Assembly (NCBI RefSeq): GCF_001652725.1
Contig: NZ_LWHJ01000029.1
Location: forward strand, 124,001 to 188,000
Origin: Pedobacter psychrophilus
GTDB lineage: Bacteria > Bacteroidota > Bacteroidia > Sphingobacteriales > Sphingobacteriaceae
Reading direction: 5' to 3'
Length of the DNA: 64,000 nt
The notes below the pieces were generated by a model, which was given only the letters and a program-made list of their open reading frames with translations, was not told the origin of the DNA and made no database searches. Positions within the stretch are counted from its first letter, which is position 1. Every line of letters starts with the position of its first letter. The position numbers and the translations under genes are program-made. This document shows, one piece after another, positions 1-8,409 of the stretch.

Positions 1-169
1 CTTTATCAACTCTAAATTTTGTTCTGATTGCTAAGCCTTGATAATTTTTTAAAATTTCCAAAACCTCTGCCTTTTTTATTTGCGGACGGTCATCCACCTC
101 AAAACCCATTTCTTCAGCTGCAATTCTAAAAGCAGGGTGTAAATCATCAACGATTAATATTTTTTTCAT
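1..169 (-). CDS. D-isomer 2-hydroxyacid dehydrogenase (SerA-like), N-terminal fragment
   Basis: The reverse strand reads from an ATG at 167-169 and runs off the left edge, giving about 56 residues that begin MKKILIVDDLHPAF. The fold pattern is a short beta strand (ILIVDD), a helix, then EVDDRP and a GLAIRTKF segment. That resembles the N-terminal substrate-binding half of NAD-dependent 2-hydroxyacid dehydrogenases of the phosphoglycerate dehydrogenase type. Such enzymes oxidise 3-phosphoglycerate or related 2-hydroxyacids. The Rossmann domain and catalytic Arg/Glu/His lie outside the window, so the exact substrate is not visible. ILIVDD could also suggest a response-regulator receiver, but the downstream IRTKF segment fits the dehydrogenase better. 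It lies downstream of rsmA on the same strand, with a hairpin between them. Confidence 0.6.
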   Translation of the reverse strand, partial: MKKILIVDDLHPAFRIAAEEMGFEVDDRPQIKKAEVLEILKNYQGLAIRTKFRVDK

Positions 170-171
170 TT

Positions 172-210
172 GCCTCATCCTAAATCCTTCTCCAAAGGGG
201 AAGGACTTGC
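172..210. repeat. Short intergenic hairpin (CCTTCTCC / GGGGAAGG)
   Basis: CCTTCTCC at 186-193 and GGGGAAGG at 197-204 form an 8-bp stem (one G-T pair) with an AAA loop. It sits in the 41-bp gap between the rsmA stop and the next start. No T-run follows on the transcribed strand, so it is more likely a dispersed intergenic repeat or mRNA-processing hairpin than a simple terminator. Confidence 0.45.
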
Positions 211-999
211 TTATATTGCTTTTAACTTTTCTGTAATTAAATTCGTCAAATCTATAAAGTCCGTAACACTTAAGCGCTCAGCCCTTAATGTCCAAACCTT
301 GCTTTCATCTTGTTTTTCTTTTGGGATAATTCCCGATACTGCATTGCTTAAAGTTTTTCTTCGTTGATTAAAACCCGCTTTAACCACTTGCCAAAATAAT
401 TTTTCATCGCAACCTAAATCTTTTACCTCATTTCTGCTTAACCTGATAACGGCAGAAGTAACTTTTGGTGGCGGATTAAAAACTCCCGGTTTAACCGTAA
501 AAAGATATTCGCATTTATAATAAGCTTGCAAAAAAACACTCAAAATACCATATTCTTTAGTTCCCGCTTTTGCCGTACAACGCTCGGCAACTTCTTTTTG
601 AAACATGCCTACAACTTCCGGAACCTGATTTCTATTGTCTAAAACCTTAAAAAGAATTTGCGAGCTGATGTTGTAGGGAAAGTTCCCGATTATCGCAAAA
701 GAAGAAGCAAAAACATCCTTAAAATTAAGTTTTAAAAAATCTTCATTTAAAAGTTTATCGCCTAATTCTGGATATTTTTTTTGAAGAAATAAAAACGACT
801 CTGTGTCAATATCAATCAAATGAGTTTCAAAATCCTTCTTCTGTAATAAAAAGTCAGAAAGCACTCCCATTCCTGGTCCAACTTCTAAAACTTGTTGGTA
901 TTTAGCATGATGAATAAGACTGTTGACAATTTTTTCGGCGATATTTTTATCCGTTAAAAAATGCTGTCCCAGATGCTTTTTCGCTTTAACTACACTCAT
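211..999 (-). CDS. rsmA: 16S rRNA dimethyladenosine transferase RsmA/KsgA
   Basis: This enzyme dimethylates two adjacent adenosines in the 3'-terminal helix 45 of 16S rRNA during late 30S assembly, using S-adenosylmethionine. The 262-residue protein has the family's usual length. It opens with the typical KKHLGQHFLTD motif. The SAM-binding motif EVGPGMGVL is near residue 40, and the catalytic motif IV appears as NFPYNIS near residue 107. The C-terminal helical domain contains FNQRRKTL. The ATG at 999 gives a complete N-terminus and no alternative is needed. It is divergent from pdxA across a 105-bp gap. Loss of RsmA classically gives kasugamycin resistance; nothing here suggests inactivation. 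Confidence 0.97.
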   Translation of the reverse strand: MSVVKAKKHLGQHFLTDKNIAEKIVNSLIHHAKYQQVLEVGPGMGVLSDFLLQKKDFETHLIDIDTESFLFLQKKYPELGDKLLNEDFLKLNFKDVFASSFAIIGNFPYNISSQILFKVLDNRNQVPEVVGMFQKEVAERCTAKAGTKEYGILSVFLQAYYKCEYLFTVKPGVFNPPPKVTSAVIRLSRNEVKDLGCDEKLFWQVVKAGFNQRRKTLSNAVSGIIPKEKQDESKVWTLRAERLSVTDFIDLTNLITEKLKAI

Positions 1000-1104
1000 T
1001 TATTTGTAAAGATGAGCTACAAATTACGGAAAGTTTAATCTTTAAAATCAACATTAGTTTCAAAATCTTTATTTTGCAAGAAAATTTAGAAAAAACATTT
1101 TTGT

Positions 1105-2160
1105 ATGAGCGAGTTGTTAAAAGTTGGAATTTCTATTGGCGATGTAAACGGAATAGGTTTAGAAGTGATCATGAAAACACTTTCAGAATCTGAAGTATAT
1201 AAATATTGTACGCCAATTGTATACGGACATACAAAAGTTGCTTCTTTCCATAGAAAGGCGGCAGGCATTCAAGAATTTATTTTTCAAGTCGTACAAAATC
1301 CAGATCAAGCTCATGATGGTAAAGCTAACATGATTAATTGCTGGGAAGAAGATGTTAAAATTGAATTAGGAACTGCAAACGAAATAGGAGGTAAATACGC
1401 CTTTTTATCTTTAAAAAGAGCTACTGAGGATTTAATTTCAGGGAAAATTGATGCGTTGGTTACTGCACCAATTAATAAACATAATATCCAAAGCGAAGAA
1501 TTTAAATTTAGTGGTCATACAGAATACATTCAGGCAATGGCAGGTTCTCCAGATTCTTTAATGTTTTTAGTAAGCAATGCGCTCAAAGTTGGCGTAGTAA
1601 CTGGTCATATCCCTTTAAGAGACGTGGCTTCAAGTATTAGTCAAGAATCCATACTTTCTAAATTAAGGTTAATGCATCATTCCCTAAAATATGATTTTTG
1701 GATAGAAAAGCCGAAAATTGCTGTTTTAGGTTTAAATCCGCATGCTGGTGATGGTGGCTTAATTGGACAAGAAGAATCTGAAATAATTTTGCCTGCTATT
1801 GAAAAAGCAAAGGAAGAAGGCATTTTCGCATTTGGCGCTTACCCAGCAGATGGTTTTTTTGGAAATAGAGCATTTGACCAATTCGATGCAATTTTAGCAA
1901 TGTATCACGATCAAGGATTAATTCCTTTCAAATCCATTTCTTTTCATCATGGAGTTAATTTTACAGCAGGATTGCCAGTGGTAAGAACTTCGCCCGATCA
2001 TGGTACTGGTTACGATATCGCAGGTAAAAATATGGCTTCCCCAAGTTCTTTTAGAGATGCCCTTTTTGAAGCTTGTCACATCATCAAAAGAAGAAGAGAG
2101 CAAACCAATTTATTAGAAAATACACTTCCTTTTTCAAGGTTTAGCAGAGATAGAGATTAA
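1105..2160 (+). CDS. pdxA: 4-hydroxythreonine-4-phosphate dehydrogenase PdxA
   Basis: PdxA oxidises 4-phosphohydroxy-L-threonine with NAD(P) in the deoxyxylulose-5-phosphate-dependent pathway to pyridoxal 5'-phosphate. The 351-residue protein has family landmarks: GISIGDVNGIG at the N-terminus, TAPINKHNI near residue 116, GHTEYIQ (metal/substrate His) near residue 132, LGLNPHAGDGG near residue 209, the metal-binding segment MYHDQGLIPFK near residue 265, and TSPDHGTGYDIAGK near residue 297. Its length is slightly above the common value of about 330 because of a basic C-terminal tail (KRRREQ onward). It is a stand-alone gene, divergent from rsmA. The 199-bp gap downstream holds only the DUF177 promoter. 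Confidence 0.96.
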   Translation: MSELLKVGISIGDVNGIGLEVIMKTLSESEVYKYCTPIVYGHTKVASFHRKAAGIQEFIFQVVQNPDQAHDGKANMINCWEEDVKIELGTANEIGGKYAFLSLKRATEDLISGKIDALVTAPINKHNIQSEEFKFSGHTEYIQAMAGSPDSLMFLVSNALKVGVVTGHIPLRDVASSISQESILSKLRLMHHSLKYDFWIEKPKIAVLGLNPHAGDGGLIGQEESEIILPAIEKAKEEGIFAFGAYPADGFFGNRAFDQFDAILAMYHDQGLIPFKSISFHHGVNFTAGLPVVRTSPDHGTGYDIAGKNMASPSSFRDALFEACHIIKRRREQTNLLENTLPFSRFSRDRD

Positions 2161-2332
2161 AAAAATTAAATAAAGTATTTAGATTTTGGGCGCTTTAACT
2201 CATTATGTACTTTATCTTTTATAGAATTTGCAAAGTGTTTTATTGAAAAAAGAATGCTGTTTGTATAATTAACGCAACTAATTGGCTAAAAATCCTTTTT
2301 TAAAAAAAACTTTCCACCTCAATAAATTTTCC

Positions 2333-2340
2333 TAAATTTG
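2333..2340 (+). promoter_or_regulatory. Bacteroidota-type -7 promoter box for the DUF177-rpmF-fab cluster
   Basis: TAAATTTG at 2333-2340 matches the Bacteroidota -7 consensus TAnnTTTG. It lies 19 bp before the TTG start at 2360, which implies a very short leader. This supports choosing that TTG. No convincing -33 box was identified. Confidence 0.5.
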
Positions 2341-2359
2341 CAGGCTTAATTGTCGAACT

Positions 2360-2890
2360 TTGAAATCGCTAAAACAATATTCTATCCCATATACGGGATT
2401 AAAAATTGGGCATCATGAATTTAATTATGAAGTGGGTGGCTTATTTTTTAAAGAGTTTGAATATTCTTTAGTAAAAAATGGGACTTTAAAAGTGGATGTT
2501 TTTTTAGAAAAACAAGAAACTTTAATGGTTTTAGATTTTCATGTGTGGGGCTTAATTGAGGTTAATTGCGATAAATGTTTATCAGATTTTCCTTACTCAA
2601 TTGACACAAAGGATAGGCTGATTGCTAAATTTACAGAATCCGATGAATTAAGTGACACCGAAGAGGTAATAACACTGAGTAAAAAAGATATAGAGATTGA
2701 TGTTTCTTCATTTATATATGAAATCATTAACTTAGCCGCCCCTTACGTAAACGTTTGCGAAGATCCGGGCAATACAGATGCATGTGACCAAGAAACTCTT
2801 GCTAAGTTAGAAGAGCTTTCAACGTCAGAAGAAGATAGTGATGATAAAGATCCTCGCTGGGATATATTAAAGAGTATTAGAAAAAATTAA
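2360..2890 (+). CDS. DUF177 / YceD-family protein (23S rRNA accumulation factor)
   Basis: The 176-residue protein belongs to the DUF177 (YceD) family, whose gene almost always precedes rpmF and which promotes accumulation of 23S rRNA. The conserved core is visible as a CDKCLSDF zinc-ribbon-like segment near residue 74, followed by an acidic stretch and a second Cys pair near residues 134 and 141. The C-terminal DPRWDILKSI motif is typical. The start is a TTG at 2360. No in-frame ATG exists nearby, the residues that follow (KSLKQYSIPYTGLKIG) look like a genuine N-terminus, and a -7 box sits just upstream. The rpmF start follows after 11 bp, so the two are co-transcribed. Confidence 0.88.
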   Translation: MKSLKQYSIPYTGLKIGHHEFNYEVGGLFFKEFEYSLVKNGTLKVDVFLEKQETLMVLDFHVWGLIEVNCDKCLSDFPYSIDTKDRLIAKFTESDELSDTEEVITLSKKDIEIDVSSFIYEIINLAAPYVNVCEDPGNTDACDQETLAKLEELSTSEEDSDDKDPRWDILKSIRKN

Positions 2891-2901
2891 AATAGGAAAA
2901 A

Positions 2902-3093
2902 ATGGCACATCCAAAACGAAAAATCTCCAAATCAAGAAGAGATAAGAGAAGAACTCATTATAAAGCAGTAACACCAACTTTATGGGTAGATAAAGAAACT
3001 GGAGCAACTCATTTGCCACATAGAGCTTATAACGTAGACGGTAATCTTTACTTTAAAGGTAAATTGCTAATAGAAAACACTTCTATAGCTTAG
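2902..3093 (+). CDS. rpmF: 50S ribosomal protein L32
   Basis: L32 is a small protein of the large ribosomal subunit. The 63-residue product has the hallmark N-terminus [18 protein letters not shown], followed by [17 protein letters not shown]. The Cys residues that bind zinc in some L32 proteins are absent, so this is the zinc-free form. It sits 11 bp after the DUF177 gene, the near-universal arrangement, and is followed by a long hairpin and plsX. A weak AGGAA lies just before the ATG. Confidence 0.97.
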   Translation: MAHPKRKISKSRRDKRRTHYKAVTPTLWVDKETGATHLPHRAYNVDGNLYFKGKLLIENTSIA

Positions 3094-3107
3094 TAAAATT
3101 TATGGAT

Positions 3108-3158
3108 AATCCTTGTGTGAACTTTCAAATTAAAAGAAAGAAAAATTACACAAGGATT
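3108..3158 (+). terminator. Long perfect hairpin after rpmF (terminator-like, no clear U tract)
   Basis: AATCCTTGTGT at 3108-3118 pairs perfectly with ACACAAGGATT at 3148-3158. Inside the 29-nt loop, CTTTC and GAAAG can pair again. Only CTTTATTT follows, so termination strength is uncertain. It separates rpmF from plsX, which may have its own promoter in the AT-rich stretch at 3170-3280. Confidence 0.5.
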
Positions 3159-3280
3159 CTTTATTTAATGCAAAGAATAAAGCTTTAATTTTTTGGTTTA
3201 TTTTTTGTTAATGCTTAAAAGCTATTTAAATATAAATAAATGAATTTAAGCAGTTTCTCTTACTTACCTCAACTATGTAG

Positions 3281-4222
3281 ATGAAGATTGGCTTAGATAT
3301 CATGGGCGGAGATTACGCTCCCAAAGCAACAGTTTTAGGGGCAATAGCAGCACATCAAAATCTTTCTGAAAACCAGCATTTAGTGCTTTTTGGAGATAAA
3401 AATGAAGCTATTCCAATCCTAAAAGAGCAAAATTTCAATCCTGATCATTTCGAATTTGTACATACCACCGAGGTAATTGGGATGGGTGAACATCCTACAA
3501 AAGCTATTGTACAAAAACCTAATTCTAGTATTTCTGTAGGTTTTCAAATGTTAAAAGAAGGCAAAATAGACGCTTTTGCTTCTGCCGGAAATACTGGAGC
3601 TATGTTAGTTGGCGCTATGTTTAGTGTTAAAGCAATACAAGGCGTTTTAAGGCCTGCTATATCTGCAATTATTCCCAAAGAAAAAGGTGGTTTTGCAATT
3701 TTATTAGATGCTGGTGCTAATGCGGATTGCAAACCAGAGCATTTAACGCAATTTGGGATAATGGGAAGTTTATTCTCTAAATACGTTTACCAAATAGAAA
3801 TACCTAAAGTAGGTTTAATGAATTTGGGAGAAGAAGCAGAAAAAGGAAACCTTATAACGCAAACTACTTATCCTCTTTTAAAAGAAACAGCTCAAATAAA
3901 TTTTATCGGAAATATAGAGGGCAGAGATTTATTTAATGACAAAGCAGATGTGATAGTTTGTGATGGATTTACAGGGAATATTATTTTAAAACTTGCAGAA
4001 TCTTTTTATGTATTAACGCTAAAAAGAGGTTTAAAGGATGAGTTTTTTGATAGATTTAATTATGAACAGTATGGAGGTAGCCCAATTTTAGGCGTTAACG
4101 CTCCAGTAATGATTGGGCATGGTATTTCAAGTCCTGAAGCAATAAAAAACATGATTTTACATTCTAAAAATATGGTAGAATCTAAAATAATTGAGCGTTT
4201 TCAAAACGCTTTCAATTCATAA
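3281..4222 (+). CDS. plsX: Phosphate acyltransferase PlsX
   Basis: PlsX converts acyl-ACP to acyl-phosphate, feeding glycerolipid synthesis in bacteria that use PlsY. The 313-residue protein starts with the signature IGLDIMGGDYAPKA. It also carries SAGNTGAMLVGAMF near residue 102, LDAGANADCKPEHL near residue 143, and DGFTGNIILKLAES near residue 227. These are the standard conserved blocks, and the length is typical. It is followed after 15 bp by fabH, the conserved rpmF-plsX-fabH order that couples ribosome and membrane synthesis. The ATG at 3281 gives the full N-terminus. Confidence 0.97.
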   Translation: MKIGLDIMGGDYAPKATVLGAIAAHQNLSENQHLVLFGDKNEAIPILKEQNFNPDHFEFVHTTEVIGMGEHPTKAIVQKPNSSISVGFQMLKEGKIDAFASAGNTGAMLVGAMFSVKAIQGVLRPAISAIIPKEKGGFAILLDAGANADCKPEHLTQFGIMGSLFSKYVYQIEIPKVGLMNLGEEAEKGNLITQTTYPLLKETAQINFIGNIEGRDLFNDKADVIVCDGFTGNIILKLAESFYVLTLKRGLKDEFFDRFNYEQYGGSPILGVNAPVMIGHGISSPEAIKNMILHSKNMVESKIIERFQNAFNS

Positions 4223-4237
4223 AACACCTTAAAAATT

Positions 4238-5227
4238 ATGAGTAAAATTCATGCTGCAATAACAGCTGTTAATGGTTACGTTCCCGATTATATTTTAACT
4301 AATCAGGAATTAGAGACCATGGTTGAAACTAATGATGAGTGGATTACGAGTAGAACTGGAATTAAAGAAAGAAGAATTTTAAAAGGAGAAGGTAAAGGAG
4401 TTACCGATATGGCGGTTCCTGCTGTAGAAGGATTATTAAAGAAGAGGGGAATAAGTGCCGATGAACTAGATTTAATTATTTTTTGTACCTCTACTCCAGA
4501 CATGCCGTTTCCGGCAAGTGCAAATATTTTAGCCGATAAAATTGGTGCAAAAAATGCTTGGGGATATGATTTGCAAGCAGCCTGTTCAGGATTTTTGTTT
4601 GGTTTAGCAACTGCTTCACAATTTATAGAATCTGGTAAACATAAAAAAGTTTTAGTAGTTGGTGGAGATAAAATGTCATCAATTATCAATTACGAAGATC
4701 GTGTAACCTGTATTATTTTTGGGGATGGTTGCGGGGCTGCCTTACTTGAGCCAAATACAGAAGGATATGGAATTATTGATTCTATATTAAAGAGTGATGG
4801 TTCTGGAAAGCCGTTTCTACATCAAAAAGCTGGGGGATCCGCCAGACCGGCAACTCATGAAACAGTTGACGCAAAAGAACATGCTGTACATCAGGAAGGA
4901 CAAGCAGTTTTTAAGTTTGCCGTTACCAATATGGCAGATGTAGCTGCAGAGATTATGGATAAAAATAACCTTACACCAGAAGATGTAGATTGGTTAGTTC
5001 CTCATCAGGCAAATAAAAGAATAATTGACGCAACCGCAAATAGAATGGGTATTGGGTCAGAAAAAGTAATGATCAATATTGAGCGTTACGGAAATACTAC
5101 AAATGGAACAATCCCATTATGCTTATGGGAATGGGAAAGTAAACTTAAGAAGGGAGATAATTTAATATTAGCTGCTTTTGGAGGAGGATTTACCTGGGGT
5201 TCTATTTATTTGAAATGGGCTTACTAA
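4238..5227 (+). CDS. fabH: 3-oxoacyl-ACP synthase III (FabH)
   Basis: FabH condenses an acyl-CoA primer with malonyl-ACP to start fatty-acid synthesis. In Bacteroidota this step also accepts branched primers. The 329-residue protein shows the catalytic triad in context: the Cys in LQAACSGFLFGL near residue 114, the His in PHQANKRI near residue 251, and the Asn in ERYGNTTNGTIP near residue 281. The N-terminal NDEWITSRTGIKERRI motif is canonical. It lies 15 bp after plsX and 65 bp before accB, so plsX-fabH-accB-accC probably form one fatty-acid initiation operon. Confidence 0.97.
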   Translation: MSKIHAAITAVNGYVPDYILTNQELETMVETNDEWITSRTGIKERRILKGEGKGVTDMAVPAVEGLLKKRGISADELDLIIFCTSTPDMPFPASANILADKIGAKNAWGYDLQAACSGFLFGLATASQFIESGKHKKVLVVGGDKMSSIINYEDRVTCIIFGDGCGAALLEPNTEGYGIIDSILKSDGSGKPFLHQKAGGSARPATHETVDAKEHAVHQEGQAVFKFAVTNMADVAAEIMDKNNLTPEDVDWLVPHQANKRIIDATANRMGIGSEKVMINIERYGNTTNGTIPLCLWEWESKLKKGDNLILAAFGGGFTWGSIYLKWAY

Positions 5228-5292
5228 CATTTTATTTTGTAGATAATTACTATATTAGATTTCTAAATTAATCACATTTAAACCACACCAAC

Positions 5293-5781
5293 ATGGGAAT
5301 GGATATTAAACAAATTCAAGACTTGATTAAATTTGTATCAAAATCAGGAGTGAATGAAGTATCGATAGAAGAAAAAGATTTTAAAATTACAATAAAAACT
5401 ACCGAGCAGCCTACTTACGTTACTGCGACAGTTCCACAACCATCTTTACAACAACCAATACAAAATTTACCTACACCAGCAGCAACTAATGCACCTTCAA
5501 ATCCTTCATCAACTACAAATGATGGCGCTGATGATTCTAAATATATCACTATAAAATCCCCAATGATTGGTACTTTTTACCGTTCATCATCTCCAGATAA
5601 ACCAAATTTTATTAATGTTGGTGATGAAGTAGCAAACGGGCAAGTACTTTGCATTATTGAAGCAATGAAGCTTTTTAATGAAATTGAATCTGAAGTTTCG
5701 GGCAAAATAGTGAAAGTTTTAGTTGATAACTCTCAACCAGTAGAGTACGATCAACCGTTATTTTTAGTAGATCCATCATAA
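5293..5781 (+). CDS. accB: Biotin carboxyl carrier protein of acetyl-CoA carboxylase
   Basis: AccB carries the biotin that shuttles carboxyl groups in acetyl-CoA carboxylase, the committed step of fatty-acid synthesis. The 162-residue protein has an N-terminal helical region (IKQIQDLIKFV), a linker rich in Pro, Ala, Thr and Gln (about residues 40-90), and a C-terminal biotinyl domain. That domain contains the attachment motif EAMKLFNEIE, with the modified Lys near residue 126. The start MGMDIKQIQ gives either Met 1 or Met 3; the first is used here. accC follows after an 83-bp gap made of CAAATTG-type repeats. Confidence 0.95.
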   Translation: MGMDIKQIQDLIKFVSKSGVNEVSIEEKDFKITIKTTEQPTYVTATVPQPSLQQPIQNLPTPAATNAPSNPSSTTNDGADDSKYITIKSPMIGTFYRSSSPDKPNFINVGDEVANGQVLCIIEAMKLFNEIESEVSGKIVKVLVDNSQPVEYDQPLFLVDPS

Positions 5782-5814
5782 ACAGTTTGCCTTTAAGAGA
5801 ATTAACCCATTTGT

Positions 5815-5862
5815 CAATCAAATTGGAAAATGATTAAATTATCAAATTGTCAAATTGTAAAA
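5815..5862. repeat. AT-rich word repeat (CAAATTG type) between accB and accC
   Basis: The gap repeats related short words (GTCAATCAAATTG, ATCAAATTGT, GTCAAATTGT) in close succession. It contains an in-frame TTG that lengthens the accC reading frame artificially. It resembles other word-repeat spacers in this window. Confidence 0.45.
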
Positions 5863-5864
5863 AA

Positions 5865-7211
5865 ATGTTCAAAAAAATACTAATTGCAAATAGAGGAGAA
5901 ATTGCACTAAGAATTATCCGTACTTGTAAAGAAATGGGAATAAAAACGGTAGCAGTTTATTCTACTGCCGATAGAGAAAGCCTTCATGTACGTTTTGCAG
6001 ATGAAGCCGTTTGTATCGGTCCCCCGCCTAGTAAAGATTCTTATCTAAATATCCCAAATATAATTTCTGCAGCAGAATTAACCAATGCAGATGCCATACA
6101 TCCTGGCTATGGATTTTTATCAGAAAACGCTAAATTTTCTGCCATTTGTAAAGAATATGGAATAAAATTTATAGGCGCTACTGCAGAGCAGATTAATGGT
6201 ATGGGTGATAAAGCTTCGGCAAAAGACACCATGAAATTAGCTGGAGTACCAACTATACCGGGCTCCGAAGGATTGTTAACCGATGTTAAACAGGGGATTG
6301 AAATCGCGAATAAAATTGGTTATCCGGTAATATTAAAAGCAACCGCTGGAGGTGGTGGCCGCGGAATGAGACAAATATGGAAAGATGAAGAGTTTGAAGA
6401 TGCATGGAATTCTGCAAGGCAAGAATCAGCCGCTGCATTTGGGAACGATGGTATGTATTTAGAAAAATATATTGAAGATCCACGCCATATAGAAATCCAG
6501 GTAATTGGAGATCAGTTTGGAAAAGTTTGCCATTTATCAGAAAGAGATTGCTCTATACAACGTCGTCATCAAAAATTGGTAGAAGAAGCGCCTTCCCCTT
6601 TTATGACTCCAGAATTAAGAGAGAAAATGGGGGCAGCCGCAATTATTGGCGCTACCGCAGTAAATTATGAAGGTGCCGGCACTGTGGAGTTTTTGGTAGA
6701 TAAGCATCGTAACTTTTACTTTATGGAAATGAATACCCGTATCCAAGTAGAACATCCGGTAACCGAAGAAGTTATAAATTTTGATTTAATTAAAGAACAA
6801 ATTAAAGTTGCAGCAGGAATTCCGATTTCAGGAAAATCTTATACTCCAGAAATGTGTGCAATAGAATGTAGAATAAATGCAGAAGACCCTTTTAATAACT
6901 TTAGACCTTCTCCTGGAAAAATAACCCATTTTCATTCACCAGGTGGACATGGAGTTAGAGTTGATACTCATGTTTATGCGGGGTATACCATCCCTCCTAA
7001 CTACGACTCTATGATTGCGAAATTAATTTGTGTTGCTCAAACAAGGGAGGAAGCACTAAATACAATGGAAAGAGCATTAAGTGAATTTGTTATTGAGGGC
7101 ATAAAAACAACAATTCCATTTCATTTAAAACTTTTGAAAGACCCAAACTTTAGGGCTGGTAATTTCACTACCAAGTTTATGGAAACTTTTGATTTAAGTG
7201 AAGAAAACTAA
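5865..7211 (+). CDS. accC: Biotin carboxylase subunit of acetyl-CoA carboxylase
   Basis: AccC carboxylates the biotin on AccB using ATP and bicarbonate. From the ATG at 5865 the protein has 448 residues, the normal family length. Key blocks are [14 protein letters not shown] at the N-terminus, [11 protein letters not shown] near residue 78, the ATP-grasp glycine loop [12 protein letters not shown] near residue 159, and the catalytic segment [19 protein letters not shown] near residue 280. The reading frame is open to a TTG at 5847, but the six extra residues come from the repeated spacer, and [14 protein letters not shown] matches the family start. A clear terminator follows the stop at 7233-7269, ending the plsX-fabH-accB-accC unit. 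Confidence 0.97.
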   Translation: MFKKILIANRGEIALRIIRTCKEMGIKTVAVYSTADRESLHVRFADEAVCIGPPPSKDSYLNIPNIISAAELTNADAIHPGYGFLSENAKFSAICKEYGIKFIGATAEQINGMGDKASAKDTMKLAGVPTIPGSEGLLTDVKQGIEIANKIGYPVILKATAGGGGRGMRQIWKDEEFEDAWNSARQESAAAFGNDGMYLEKYIEDPRHIEIQVIGDQFGKVCHLSERDCSIQRRHQKLVEEAPSPFMTPELREKMGAAAIIGATAVNYEGAGTVEFLVDKHRNFYFMEMNTRIQVEHPVTEEVINFDLIKEQIKVAAGIPISGKSYTPEMCAIECRINAEDPFNNFRPSPGKITHFHSPGGHGVRVDTHVYAGYTIPPNYDSMIAKLICVAQTREEALNTMERALSEFVIEGIKTTIPFHLKLLKDPNFRAGNFTTKFMETFDLSEEN

Positions 7212-7232
7212 AATATAGAAATAACGTATTTT

Positions 7233-7269
7233 AAATACCACTCTGAAATGTCAAAGTGGTATTTTTGCT
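7233..7269 (+). terminator. Rho-independent terminator after accC
   Basis: AAATACCACT (7233-7242) pairs perfectly with AGTGGTATTT (7255-7264) around a 12-nt loop, and T residues follow. An ATG at 7248 in frame with tatC lies in the loop, which makes that ATG an unlikely translation start. Confidence 0.85.
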
Positions 7270-7277
7270 TTAATAAG

Positions 7278-8153
7278 ATGGCCAAAGAAAGAAAAACTGA
7301 TTTAATAGAATCTATAAAAAATAAAGGGAAAAGCATGGAAGGCGAAATGTCTTTCTTTGACCATTTATCAGAACTTAGAGTGCATTTAATAAGATCATCA
7401 ATTGTTATTATTCTGATGACTATTGTTTGTTTCATCTATTATGATTTTCTTTTTGATAATATCATAATGGGCCCTCATAAACCTACATTTTGGACATATA
7501 GAATGATGTGTAAAGTTGGGGAGTATTTTAATAAATCGGGATTTTGTATTACTAATATACCCGGTAAAATTATTAATACTGAAATGGCAGGACAGTTTAC
7601 TCTGCAAATTAATTCAGCTTTAATGACCGGTATTGCGTTAGGCGTACCTTATCTTTTATGGGAAGTTTGGAGGTTTGTAAAACCCGCTCTAAAGGATTCT
7701 GAAAGAAAATCAGCAACAGGATTTGTTTTTTATGCTTCATTATTATTCTTAATAGGTCTTTCATTTGGATATTTTATAGTTGCGCCTCTTTCTGTTAATT
7801 TCTTATCTAATTATAGCATTAGCCCTGAAATAGAAAATACCATTACCATAGATTCTTATTTCTCGTCTGTAGCGACTTTAACTTTATGTACTGGAGCTGT
7901 TTTTGAACTTCCTATCGTAATATTTATTCTATCGAAATTAGGTATTATGACCCCAGCTTTCATGCGGGAAAAACGACGCTTTGCTGTAGTAATCATCTTA
8001 GTAATTGCGGCAATAGTAACCCCTACTCCCGATATCCCTACCATGTTAACTGTGAGTTTGCCTTTATTTTTACTTTATGAGTTAAGTATTTTTGTTTCTT
8101 TAAAAGTTCAGAAAAGTAAATTAAAAGCAGAAAAAGCATTTTATAACAGTTAA
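7278..8153 (+). CDS. tatC: Twin-arginine translocase subunit TatC
   Basis: TatC is the integral membrane receptor that recognises twin-arginine signal peptides and exports folded proteins. The core shows MSFFDHLSELRVHLIRSS before the first membrane helix, the conserved LPYLLWEVWRFVKPAL-like loop (seen as VPYLLWEVWRFVKPAL), and later helices around LLFLIGLSFGYFIVAPL and VVIILVIAAIVTPTPDIPTM, for about six helices in total. The start at 7278 (MAKERKTDL, 291 residues) is chosen because the longer start at 7248 falls inside the accC terminator loop. A start at 7335 (MEGEMSFFDHL) is also possible. No tatA/B is adjacent. Confidence 0.93.
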   Translation: MAKERKTDLIESIKNKGKSMEGEMSFFDHLSELRVHLIRSSIVIILMTIVCFIYYDFLFDNIIMGPHKPTFWTYRMMCKVGEYFNKSGFCITNIPGKIINTEMAGQFTLQINSALMTGIALGVPYLLWEVWRFVKPALKDSERKSATGFVFYASLLFLIGLSFGYFIVAPLSVNFLSNYSISPEIENTITIDSYFSSVATLTLCTGAVFELPIVIFILSKLGIMTPAFMREKRRFAVVIILVIAAIVTPTPDIPTMLTVSLPLFLLYELSIFVSLKVQKSKLKAEKAFYNS

Positions 8154-8154
8154 A

Positions 8155-8217
8155 ATTGTAGAATTAAACAACTGAAATTGTGGAATAAGAGAAGTAATTT
8201 TCCCATGATTCTACAAT
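8155..8217. repeat. Inverted repeat ATTGTAGAAT / ATTCTACAAT downstream of tatC
   Basis: A perfect 10-bp inverted repeat (8155-8164 and 8208-8217) with a 43-nt AT-rich spacer lies directly after the tatC stop. It has no following U tract, so it belongs with the word-repeat spacers rather than typical terminators. The rest of the 256-bp gap to 8410 shows nothing recognisable. Confidence 0.4.
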
Positions 8218-8409
8218 GCGTATTTCGTTTTTATTTTTAGTTAGCTTTTTTTAATTGATAGTAAAAATCAAATTATTTTGATTTGTAGCTCGTAAGGCTT
8301 CTGAATGATATTATAAACAATTTCCTTTTTGTTTATCCTTACTTAACTTATTACGGCATATATATAGCATATCTATTTAAGGCTAGTGGAAAAATCCTTA
8401 GCGTAAAAT

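Noticed and set aside
1-169. Response-regulator receiver fragment
   Set aside because: ILIVDD alone suggested it, but the following residues (VDDRPQIKKAEVLEIL, GLAIRTKF) fit the 2-hydroxyacid dehydrogenase N-terminus better.
4303-4689. 128-codon minus-strand frame over fabH
   Set aside because: It lies fully inside an unambiguous fabH gene, and the translation resembles no family.
5847-5864. Upstream TTG start for accC
   Set aside because: The added residues derive from the CAAATTGT spacer repeat, and the ATG at 5865 matches the family start.
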